Of a DNA stretch of 6,163 nt, positions 1 through 5,569 are shown piece by piece (position 1 is the first letter of the stretch; each line of letters opens with the position of its first letter). The position numbers and the translations under genes are program-made. This DNA comes from Desulfobacteraceae bacterium (GTDB taxonomy: Bacteria; Desulfobacterota; DSM-4660; Desulfatiglandales; Desulfatiglandaceae): assembly GCA_020349865.1 (NCBI GenBank), contig CP070700.1, positions 2,705,899-2,712,061 on the forward strand, read 5' to 3'. The notes beneath the pieces are model-generated. The model was not told the origin of the DNA. It worked only from the letters and a program-made list of their open reading frames with translations, and did not search any database.

Positions 1-528
1 TATTATATTACCGTGGTGCTTATGCTGGGCCTCTGCACGGTCATGTGGAAGATTACGGATTCCAATACCGGCATTATTCTTCACGCCATCCGGGAAGATG
101 AGGTGGCGGCGAGGGCCGCTGGAATCAACACGACCCGTTACAAGCTGCTCGCCTTCAGCCTCAGTGGTTTCTTTGCAGGGGTAGCAGGAGGGCTCTACGC
201 ACACTTTATGATGATCGCCGGCCCCTCCAACCTCGAAGTCTCAATGTCTTTCACGGTTGTGATCTGGGCGATATTCGGCGGTGTAGTCACTATATACGGA
301 CCTGTAGGAGCGGTCTTTTTCCTTTATCCCTTGTTGGAGTTCTTCCGCTTTTGGCCCGAGTATCGCATGTTGATGTTCGCGATTGTCGTGTTGTTAATCC
401 TTCTCTACATGCCGGAGGGCCTCTTCCCGTGGTTACGGGATAAGGTGGAAACGGAGTGCCCCCGGTGCAAGATCAAAAACATAGCTACCCGAAAGACATG
501 CCGGATTTGCACAGCGCCGTTGGATTAA
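1..528 (+). CDS. livM: LIV-type ABC transporter permease LivM, C-terminal part (5' end outside window)
   Basis: This is the C-terminal part of an inner-membrane permease of the branched-chain amino acid (HAAT/LIV) ABC family. The frame is open to the first base of the window, so the true start lies upstream; GTG 13 and ATG 22 are internal codons. The LivM-type EAA loop that docks on the ATPases is clear (AIREDEVAARAAGINTTRYK, about bases 88-147). It is followed by hydrophobic segments at about 148-210, 238-340 and 367-435, ending in the family-typical YMPEGLFPWLRDK. After the last membrane segment there is an unusual tail with Cys codons at 457, 466, 499 and 508 (CX2CX10CX2C), predicted to be cytoplasmic if the topology is standard. 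LivH and the periplasmic binding protein are not in the window. The next gene starts 34 bases after the stop. The LivM assignment is firm; the substrate is unknown, since this family also carries amides, urea and organic or aromatic acids. Confidence 0.93.
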   Translation, partial: YYITVVLMLGLCTVMWKITDSNTGIILHAIREDEVAARAAGINTTRYKLLAFSLSGFFAGVAGGLYAHFMMIAGPSNLEVSMSFTVVIWAIFGGVVTIYGPVGAVFFLYPLLEFFRFWPEYRMLMFAIVVLLILLYMPEGLFPWLRDKVETECPRCKIKNIATRKTCRICTAPLD

Positions 529-562
529 GACGTAGGCCGCCAAACACGTGTGAGGATAATAT

Positions 563-2272
563 ATGAATGCAAAAGAAGCATACCTGTCAAAGCCGTGGTT
601 GAAATATTACCCGAAAAATGTGCCAGAAGAAGTGGATGCTCCCGCTGTCTCCGTCCCCGAGTTGTTCGATCAAATGGCGGGTAAATATGGGAGCAAGACC
701 GCATTGATTTTCTACGGCAAAAAGATCAGCTATACAAAACTTAAAGAACTGATCGACCGTTTCGCCACGGCCCTTGCCGACCTGGGAGTATCCAAGGGAG
801 ATACGGTGGCCTTATTCCTCTTAAACTGCCCCCAGTATGTTATTTCCTATTTTGCCGTCCTGAAGGTCGGGGCCAAAGTCACGCCCATCAGCCCTGTTTA
901 TACGAGCAAGGAGGTCAAGCATCAGCTTGAGGATAGCGACGCAGAGACGATCGTCTGTCAGGATATCTTGTATGATAACGTGGAAAAGACCGGCATTGCC
1001 CTCAAGAACGTCATCCTGACCAGTATCGCAGAATACCTCCCCGCACTCAAAAAGTTGCTGGGTAAAAGCTCCCTGGGAAAAGTCTATAAGGAATTGCACG
1101 TCCCAACGCCTAAGTTTATGGAAGAGGCAGGCCTGCTGCAATTCCAGGACCTCATCAAGAAATATTCTCCCCAACCACCAAAGATTACGATCGAGCCTAA
1201 AAAAGATATCGCTGCTTTGCCTTATACCGGAGGCACTACAGGACTTCCCAAGGCCGCAATCCTGACCCACTACAATATGGTGGCACTCCAGGCACAGACC
1301 GTTTCTTTCTGGCCTATATTTGATGAGGGCAAGGAAGTGGCCATCGCTTTCTTGCCTTTTTTTCACATTTATGGGCAGGTAGTGGTGATGCTCAATGGAC
1401 TGGTTCAGGGCTCCACCCTTGTCCTTTTTACCACACCGGACATAGATGATATCCTCTCGGCCATGGAACGCTATCAAGCGTCCGGTTTTTACGGAGTACC
1501 CACCCTCTTTGAATACCTCAAGGAGTATGAAAAGACGGATCGCGTGAACTGGAAGGCGCTCAAATTGATCGCCTGCGGCGCCGACACCCTCCATGAGTCG
1601 ACCATCAGCGAATGGGAGAGACGAACGGGGGCCAAGATATTGGAGGGGTACGGCATGACCGAAACCACCGCCGTCAGTCACAGCACCCCCTATGACAGAC
1701 CCAAGGCCGGTTCTTTTGGTGTGCCGCTCCCCAGTGTAACGGCTGCCATTGTGGATGTGGATGGCACTGAATTCATGCCCGTAGACGAAGTGGGTGAATT
1801 GATCCTCCACGGCCCTAACATGATGCAGGGTTATTGGAAGAGACCCGAGGAAACCGAAGAGACCATTATAGAGATTGACGGCAAAAAATGGCTCAGAACC
1901 GGAGACCTGGTTAGGATGGATGAAGAAGGGTATTTTCACTTCTTTGACCGCAAAAGAGATCTGATTAAATATAAGGGTTACTCGGTATTTGCCAGGCACG
2001 TGGAAGAGGTTCTCTATAGACATCCCAAAATTAAGGCCGCCGGGGTGGTCGGTGTGCCGGACCCCAAAGTGGGGCAATTGATCAAGGCTTACGTGGTTTT
2101 GCAGAGTGAGGCCAGAGGCAAGATCTCCGAGGAAGAGATTATTGAATTCTGCGGGAAGAATCTGGCCTATTACAAGATTCCCAAGATTGTCGAATTCCGT
2201 GGGGAACTCCCAAAGACGGACGTGGGGAAGGTCTCCCGGAGGGAGTTGAGGGAAGAGGCGGAGGAGACCTGA
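563..2272 (+). CDS. AMP-forming acyl-CoA ligase (long-chain fatty acid-CoA ligase-like)
   Basis: A 569-residue member of the ANL superfamily. It is expected to activate a carboxylic acid with ATP to an acyl-adenylate and then transfer it to CoA in the cytoplasm. Visible motifs are the phosphate-binding loop YTGGTTGLPK (221-230), the GYGMTET adenine/Mg motif (362-368), RTGDL with the ribose-binding Asp448, the hinge DRKRD (462-466), the A8 loop KYKGYSVF (469-476), and the A10 motif PKTDVGK with the catalytic Lys556. Length and motif set are complete, so it should be active. The segment at about 150-205 (YLPALKKLLGK and following) resembles FadD-type long-chain ligases, but aromatic or medium-chain acids cannot be excluded. 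ATG 563 is supported by TGAGGA at 551-556, six bases upstream. The gene sits between livM and livG and ends one base before livG, which ties its job to the transporter. A long open antisense frame over it is a codon-usage shadow. Confidence 0.93.
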   Translation: MNAKEAYLSKPWLKYYPKNVPEEVDAPAVSVPELFDQMAGKYGSKTALIFYGKKISYTKLKELIDRFATALADLGVSKGDTVALFLLNCPQYVISYFAVLKVGAKVTPISPVYTSKEVKHQLEDSDAETIVCQDILYDNVEKTGIALKNVILTSIAEYLPALKKLLGKSSLGKVYKELHVPTPKFMEEAGLLQFQDLIKKYSPQPPKITIEPKKDIAALPYTGGTTGLPKAAILTHYNMVALQAQTVSFWPIFDEGKEVAIAFLPFFHIYGQVVVMLNGLVQGSTLVLFTTPDIDDILSAMERYQASGFYGVPTLFEYLKEYEKTDRVNWKALKLIACGADTLHESTISEWERRTGAKILEGYGMTETTAVSHSTPYDRPKAGSFGVPLPSVTAAIVDVDGTEFMPVDEVGELILHGPNMMQGYWKRPEETEETIIEIDGKKWLRTGDLVRMDEEGYFHFFDRKRDLIKYKGYSVFARHVEEVLYRHPKIKAAGVVGVPDPKVGQLIKAYVVLQSEARGKISEEEIIEFCGKNLAYYKIPKIVEFRGELPKTDVGKVSRRELREEAEET

Positions 2273-2273
2273 T

Positions 2274-3041
2274 ATGGGCACCGCCTTTCTGGAAATCGAT
2301 TCACTGAATAAGGACTTCGGGGGACTGCGGGCTGTCAGCAATGTCAGTTTTACCATGGACCGGAACGAGATACTGGGTTTAATCGGCCCCAATGGCGCTG
2401 GGAAGACAACCCTGCTCCGGCTCACAACAGGGATATTGAAACCTGATTCTGGCGGCATTCGTTTTAAGGGCAAAAACATTGTAGGGCGCAAGACCTGGGA
2501 TATCGTCAACCGAGGGATAGCCTGTACCTTTCAGAATATGAGGCCCTTTCGTCGCCTGCCCATCATTGCCAACGTCATGGTGTCCTGTCTTTCCCCCCGG
2601 GCCATGAAAAGGGGGGAATGGGTCAAAAGAGTAGAAGCCAAGGCTATGGATGCTCTGGAATTTGCGGGTATCTCAGACATGGCCCTGGAAAAGGCCTCTA
2701 CCCTTTCCCAGGGCGATCTGAAGAGGCTGGAGGTTGCCCGGGCCGTAGCAACAGAACCGGAATTGCTCCTCCTGGACGAACCTTTCGGCGGGTTGAGCCC
2801 TGCTGAAACAGATCTTATGGCCAAATCCATTAAGAGGCTCCACAAAGGCGGCCGCTTTGGCCGATTGCACAGTGAAGGCCCGGCCATGATCATCGTGGAA
2901 CATAAACTTCAGCAGTTGATGAAAATCGTGGATCGGATCGTTGTGCTTAATTTCGGGACCATCATCGCTGATGGGACCCCTAAGGACGTCGTACATAACC
3001 CGAACGTTATTGAGGCCTATCTCGGCCAAGGAGACACCTAA
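2274..3041 (+). CDS. livG: LIV-type ABC transporter ATP-binding protein LivG
   Basis: A cytoplasmic ATPase subunit (255 aa, the usual LivG size) that pairs with LivF to power the LivH/LivM permease. Motifs in order: Walker A GPNGAGKTT (38-46), Q-loop Gln87 in TFQNMRPF, ABC signature LSQGDLKRLEVARA (144-157), Walker B LLLLDEP (164-170) with catalytic Glu169, D-loop GGLSPAE (172-178), and switch His210 in IIVEHK. All catalytic residues are present. About ten extra residues (roughly 190-202, HKGGRFGRLHSEG) sit between the D-loop helix and the H-loop strand, compared with the usual short turn there. ATG 2274 follows the ligase stop by one base, with a GGAGGAGA Shine-Dalgarno at 2259-2266 inside the end of the ligase gene, implying translational coupling. 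The gene contains a perfect 8-bp C6/G6 hairpin at 2591-2618. Confidence 0.95.
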   Translation: MGTAFLEIDSLNKDFGGLRAVSNVSFTMDRNEILGLIGPNGAGKTTLLRLTTGILKPDSGGIRFKGKNIVGRKTWDIVNRGIACTFQNMRPFRRLPIIANVMVSCLSPRAMKRGEWVKRVEAKAMDALEFAGISDMALEKASTLSQGDLKRLEVARAVATEPELLLLDEPFGGLSPAETDLMAKSIKRLHKGGRFGRLHSEGPAMIIVEHKLQQLMKIVDRIVVLNFGTIIADGTPKDVVHNPNVIEAYLGQGDT

Positions 3042-3043
3042 CG

Positions 3044-3793
3044 TTGCTGCTGGAAGTGGATCATTTGACAGTGTGCTATGATAAGGCCATGCTCATCAAC
3101 GACTTGAGTATGGGCGTTGAGACCGGTGAATTGGTCAGCCTGGTGGGACCCAATGGGGCCGGTAAATCCACGCTTCTCAGGGCCATCACCGGGTTGGTGG
3201 CCTGGGAAAGGGAGATCACGCGCAGGTCAACCGGGGGGGACGTAATCATTGAGGGTAAAGTGACCTTTGACGGGGAGAGAATAGATCTGATACCCGCGCA
3301 TAAAATTGTCAAAAGAGGCCTGATTCATTGCCCTGAAAGGAGAAGACCATTTCGGGAGATGACGGTATTTGACAATTTACTGGCAGGTGCCTACCTCCTA
3401 AAAGAAGAAAATGAAATTCAAGATAACCTTGATAAAGTATATCAGCTATTTCCTGCACTTCAAGGGCGATCAAATCAAATCTCGGGGACCCTCTCCGGCG
3501 GGGAGCAGCAGATGCTTGCCATCGGTAGGGCTTTGATGTCTCAGCCCAAACTGTTGTGTATTGACGAGCCTTCTACGGGACTGGCCCCCATTCTGAGGAA
3601 GGAGGTATTTGAAAAAATCGGAGAGATCAGCGATACAGGAATCACAGTCCTTCTCGTAGAGCAAGATGTCAGCACGGTCTTTAAGATGGCTGCCCGTAAC
3701 TACGTCCTTTCATCCGGCAAAATCATTGCCGAAGGAACCGGCGACCAGTTGCTCCAGGACGAAGTCATTCGCAAAACTTACCTGGGACTCTAA
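3044..3793 (+). CDS. livF: LIV-type ABC transporter ATP-binding protein LivF
   Basis: The second ATPase subunit of the transporter (249 aa). It shows Walker A GPNGAGKST (35-43), the LivF-typical PERRRPFREMTV stretch (97-108), signature LSGGEQQMLAIGRA (150-163), Walker B LLCIDEP (170-176) with Glu175, D-loop TGLAP (178-182), and VEQD (205-208), where LivF proteins normally carry Gln rather than the switch His. The start is TTG 3044: MLLEVDHLTV matches the family's usual N-terminus, and AAGGAG (3028-3033) lies ten bases upstream inside the livG end; the gap to the livG stop is two bases. About 15 extra residues (WEREITRRSTGGDVII, 54-69) lie between Walker A and the FDGERI strand. From memory this resembles LivF proteins of Desulfobacterota, but I could not check it. 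The stretch contains a G7 run at 3233-3239. The C-terminus (KTYLGL) looks complete, so the nearby insertion sequence has not cut the gene. Confidence 0.95.
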   Translation: MLLEVDHLTVCYDKAMLINDLSMGVETGELVSLVGPNGAGKSTLLRAITGLVAWEREITRRSTGGDVIIEGKVTFDGERIDLIPAHKIVKRGLIHCPERRRPFREMTVFDNLLAGAYLLKEENEIQDNLDKVYQLFPALQGRSNQISGTLSGGEQQMLAIGRALMSQPKLLCIDEPSTGLAPILRKEVFEKIGEISDTGITVLLVEQDVSTVFKMAARNYVLSSGKIIAEGTGDQLLQDEVIRKTYLGL

Positions 3794-3876
3794 AACCAGC
3801 CACCCTACTTCCCCCGCAGCTGCACAGTTACAGAAACAAAACATGAGTCAAGCGTAGAATTGATAAACATATAAAA
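3794..3876. other. Gap between livF stop and the IS leader; left end of the IS expected here
   Basis: This short gap contains no gene and no convincing terminator for the liv operon. The only palindrome is GCAGCTGC at 3816-3823, with no T-run after it. A TATAAA at 3870-3875 could serve as a -10 box, but there is no good -35 box 16-18 bases upstream. IS110-family elements often gain a complete promoter only when their ends join in the circular form, so a lone -10 here would fit, but this is inference. The left end of the element probably lies in this stretch. Confidence 0.4.
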
Positions 3877-3955
3877 GGCACCTGTTGATCGCAGAAAATG
3901 CTGCGATGTGATATGTGGTTGTAGAGCCAGAACCAAATAACCACAAGGAGGTGCC
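3877..3955 (+). ncRNA. Structured IS leader: three-way junction covering the transposase ribosome site (candidate bridge RNA segment)
   Basis: Three perfect 7-bp stems nest in 79 bases. The closing stem is GGCACCT 3877-3883 with AGGTGCC 3949-3955. Hairpin 1 is ATCGCAG 3888-3894 with CTGCGAT 3901-3907 and a 6-base loop. Hairpin 2 is TGTGGTT 3914-3920 with AACCACA 3939-3945 and an 18-base loop. The 3' arm of the closing stem overlaps the Shine-Dalgarno sequence AAGGAGGTG (3945-3953), so folding should hide the ribosome site of the transposase. Two readings are possible: a leader that blocks translation from read-through transcripts, or part of the IS110 bridge RNA, which in the IS110 subgroup is encoded 5' of the transposase. 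Pairing is seen directly; function is inferred. Confidence 0.5.
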
Positions 3956-3957
3956 GT

Positions 3958-4980
3958 ATGGAACTATACGCTGGTATGGATCTTCATTCAAGAAATTGTT
4001 TTATTGGTATCCTTGACAAGGATACAGGGAGAAGGGTTTTTCAGAAGAGGCTTGTCAATGAGCTGCCCGTTATTGTGGATGCTCTAGAGCCATTTCGGAA
4101 AAAGCTTGGAGGGATCGTGGTGGAGAGCACATATAACTGGTATTGGCTGGTAGACGGCTTGATGGATGTTGGCTATGGATGTGTTCACTTGGCCAATCCT
4201 TCTGCGATCAAGCAATACGAGGGGATCAAGCATACGGATGATCGGCATGATGCATTCTGGTTGGCGCATATGTTGTCGTTAGGGATACTGCCTGAGGGAT
4301 ACATATATCCCAAGGAGGATCGTCCGGTTAGAGATCTATTGCGGAAGCGATCCTTTTTGGTAAGACATCGCACGAGCCTCATTCTGAATCTTCAAACCAT
4401 GATAGAGCGTAGTACGGGCAAGCGGGTAAGTTCAAAAGATATAAAGGGGCTTAAAGCAGAGGATATAGAGCAGATATTGAAGGAGGAACACCTGATTCTG
4501 TCTGCCAGAGCAAGTGCAAGCAGTATTGAGTTTTTAAGCCATCATATCAAGAGAATCGAGGAAGCGGTCAAAAAGAAGGTTAAGATTAGACCGTCTTTTG
4601 AGTATTTACTGACAGTGCCAGGTATTGGGAATATCTTAGGATTGACCATCATGTTGGAGGTAGGAGATATCAATAGATTTCCCAAAGTGGGAGACTTTTC
4701 ATCTTACTGCCGGTGTGTGTCCAGCAATAGGATTTCCAATGGCAAGAGCAAGGGTAAGGGGAATAAGAAGAACGGCAACAAATATCTGGCTTGGGCCTTC
4801 GTTGAAGCAGTCCAATTTGCCAGGAGATTTAGTCCCAGGGTAGCCAAATACTATCAGAGAAAGACGGCCAAGAGGAATGAGATCGTGGCGACCAAGGCGT
4901 TGAGCAACAAGCTGGCCAGGGCCTGCTACTACATCATACGAGATCAAGTTCCTTTCAAGGAGGAAGCATTGTTTTGCTAG
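3958..4980 (+). CDS. IS110-family transposase (DEDD recombinase)
   Basis: A 340-residue full-length transposase. The N-terminal RuvC-like DEDD domain (about 1-150) shows GMDLHS with Asp8, VVEST with Glu56, and KHTDDRHDA with Asp95 and Asp98, the spacing expected for IS110 enzymes. A helical linker follows (about 150-210). The C-terminal Transposase_20 domain (about 210-290) has LLTVPGIGNILG, then YCRCVSSNRISNGK and KNGNKYLAWAFVEA. Ser260 in RISNGK is the likely nucleophilic serine by position. The family cuts and rejoins DNA guided by an element-encoded bridge RNA, using a DEDD-plus-serine composite active site. ATG 3958 has a near-perfect AAGGAGGTG six bases upstream that is sequestered in the leader fold. 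The reading frame is uninterrupted, so the element may still be mobile. The gene looks more AT-rich than livG and livF by eye, fitting foreign origin. Confidence 0.95.
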   Translation: MELYAGMDLHSRNCFIGILDKDTGRRVFQKRLVNELPVIVDALEPFRKKLGGIVVESTYNWYWLVDGLMDVGYGCVHLANPSAIKQYEGIKHTDDRHDAFWLAHMLSLGILPEGYIYPKEDRPVRDLLRKRSFLVRHRTSLILNLQTMIERSTGKRVSSKDIKGLKAEDIEQILKEEHLILSARASASSIEFLSHHIKRIEEAVKKKVKIRPSFEYLLTVPGIGNILGLTIMLEVGDINRFPKVGDFSSYCRCVSSNRISNGKSKGKGNKKNGNKYLAWAFVEAVQFARRFSPRVAKYYQRKTAKRNEIVATKALSNKLARACYYIIRDQVPFKEEALFC

Positions 4981-4984
4981 CTTG

Positions 4985-5052
4985 CATGCAACGGTGAACC
5001 GGTGATGGGGTTGGTTAACAACCATAAGATTTGATTGGAACACCGTTGCATG
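4985..5052. repeat. Stem-loop unit 1: 12-bp inverted repeat around a 44-base loop
   Basis: CATGCAACGGTG at 4985-4996 is the exact reverse complement of CACCGTTGCATG at 5041-5052. It starts five bases after the transposase stop. The loop carries the 18-base core repeated in unit 2 (5011-5028) and a small GGTTG/CAACC hairpin at 5009-5023. It probably belongs to the right end of the IS, where elements of the IS1111 subgroup encode their bridge RNA. It is too wide to be a normal intrinsic terminator and has no T-run directly after it. Confidence 0.6.
5011..5028 (+). repeat. Direct repeat copy 1 (18 bp)
   Basis: The core TTGGTTAACAACCATAAG is identical to copy 2 exactly 111 bases downstream. Similarity continues as TTG two bases later and as CATGGC (5049-5054) at the same offset as in copy 2. 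It contains the palindrome GTTAAC. It lies in the loop of stem-loop unit 1. Confidence 0.75.
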
Positions 5053-5066
5053 GCCTAATAAAATGA

Positions 5067-5088
5067 CTCCACTGGGAGAAGTTTTTTT
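5067..5088 (+). terminator. Weak possible intrinsic terminator
   Basis: CTCC 5067-5070 can pair with GGAG 5075-5078 over a 4-base loop, followed after three bases by T7 at 5082-5088. The stem is only 4 bp, so this is a weak candidate. It would end transcription of the transposase and unit 1, and would separate unit 1 from unit 2. Confidence 0.25.
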
Positions 5089-5101
5089 CTTTGATCTGCT
5101 T

Positions 5102-5167
5102 TTGCCATGAGTCCCCAGGGTTTGGTTAACAACCATAAGTCTTGTAACTACCGCTTGAACATGGCAA
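5102..5167. repeat. Stem-loop unit 2: 8-bp inverted repeat around a 50-base loop
   Basis: TTGCCATG 5102-5109 pairs perfectly with CATGGCAA 5160-5167. The loop holds direct repeat copy 2. The layout mirrors unit 1: the distance from the end of the 18-base core to the closing CATG is 20 bases in both. The 15 bases between TTG and CATG are largely different in the two units. Confidence 0.5.
5122..5139 (+). repeat. Direct repeat copy 2 (18 bp)
   Basis: An exact second copy of TTGGTTAACAACCATAAG, in the loop of unit 2. Ten of its bases (5126-5135) also recur in inverted orientation at 5380-5389, on the far side of the 149-bp inverted-repeat element. Confidence 0.75.
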
Positions 5168-5219
5168 GGAACCGACGTTTTTCTGGGGCAGTATTGACTG
5201 CCAGGGATCGTAAAGGAAC

Positions 5220-5368
5220 GGCGATTGCGTTTTACTAAGATGACAGGGTGATGAAAGAACTTTTGATAAAGAGGTGGCGCAACTTTTGTTGGAGAAAAAG
5301 GATCCTTTATTTTGAAAAATTCTTTGCTTGTGACATGTGCCCTGTTATCTTAGTAAAACGCAATCGCC
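5220..5368. mobile_element. MITE-like element with 29-bp terminal inverted repeats
   Basis: Bases 5220-5248 (beginning GGCGATTGCGTTTTACTAAG) are the reverse complement of 5340-5368 with a single difference (5242 against 5346, a G-T wobble). The 91-base centre (5249-5339) has no transposase. Long near-perfect terminal repeats around a short non-coding core fit a miniature inverted-repeat element mobilised in trans, or the remains of an internally deleted IS. No clear target duplication flanks it. The arms could also form a long hairpin in RNA. The repeat is certain; the mobile-element reading is inferred. Confidence 0.6.
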
Positions 5369-5569
5369 CGAAGCTTGCTTGGTTGTTAAGCATGGAATAA
5401 CTTATCGATCTTGATCCTGATGGGTGACTGGTGCGGATTGAATAAAGCCGCTACCCGAAAACAGATGAAAATGAGGGCGCAGAAAGAGACCAAACACAGA
5501 CCCAGCTGGGGCGGAGTTCATCCTGCCAAAAAAATGAAGTTTTTTGCAATGGAGTAATTTTTTCTCTTG
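5369..5569. other. Intergenic stretch without a supported gene
   Basis: No convincing coding sequence. A 64-codon minus-strand frame (5402-5596) has no recognisable domain and no ribosome site, and is left uncalled. Two copies of ATGGGTGAC lie at 5420-5428 and 5583-5591. An A6/T6 foldback with GC caps (about 5523-5549) is the only notable local structure. This is probably degraded mobile-element sequence. Confidence 0.4.

Larger units (their letters stand above)
3842..5113 (+). mobile_element. IS110-family insertion sequence (ends approximate)
   Basis: An insertion sequence defined by its intact IS110-family transposase at 3958-4980 with non-coding flanks. IS110 elements excise as circles and insert with no or very short duplications, and usually lack terminal inverted repeats, so the ends cannot be set by eye. 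The limits given use the only shared word I found on both sides, CATGAGTC at 3842-3849 and 5106-5113. That would give an element of about 1.27 kb, within the family's usual size. However, an 8-base match between two flanks of this size is roughly a one-in-two chance event, so the ends are tentative. The presence of the element is firm; the boundaries are not. Confidence 0.6.

Noticed and set aside
821..2509. 562-codon open frame on the minus strand across the acyl-CoA ligase and the start of livG
   Set aside because: It overlaps two genes with full motif sets, crosses a gene boundary and has no recognisable domain; it is a shadow of codon usage.
2531..3029. Minus-strand and plus-strand alternative frames inside livG (120, 118 and 62 codons)
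   Set aside because: They lie wholly within livG, lack ribosome sites and show no family motifs.
3076..3857. Alternative frames inside and just past livF, including one on the plus strand at 3666-3857
   Set aside because: They are out of frame with a well-supported ATPase gene, have low-complexity composition, and no ribosome site decides a start.
4699..5136. 145-codon minus-strand frame across the transposase end and the repeat units
   Set aside because: It is antisense to the conserved Transposase_20 domain and runs through the stem-loop repeats; no domain is recognisable.
4985..5167. CRISPR array
   Set aside because: Only two copies of the core, 111 bases apart, each in its own stem; no regular repeat-spacer pattern and no cas genes.
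5251..5400. 49-codon plus-strand frame starting in the MITE-like element
   Set aside because: It runs through the right inverted repeat, has unlikely composition (many Arg/Lys/Trp/Cys) and no ribosome site.
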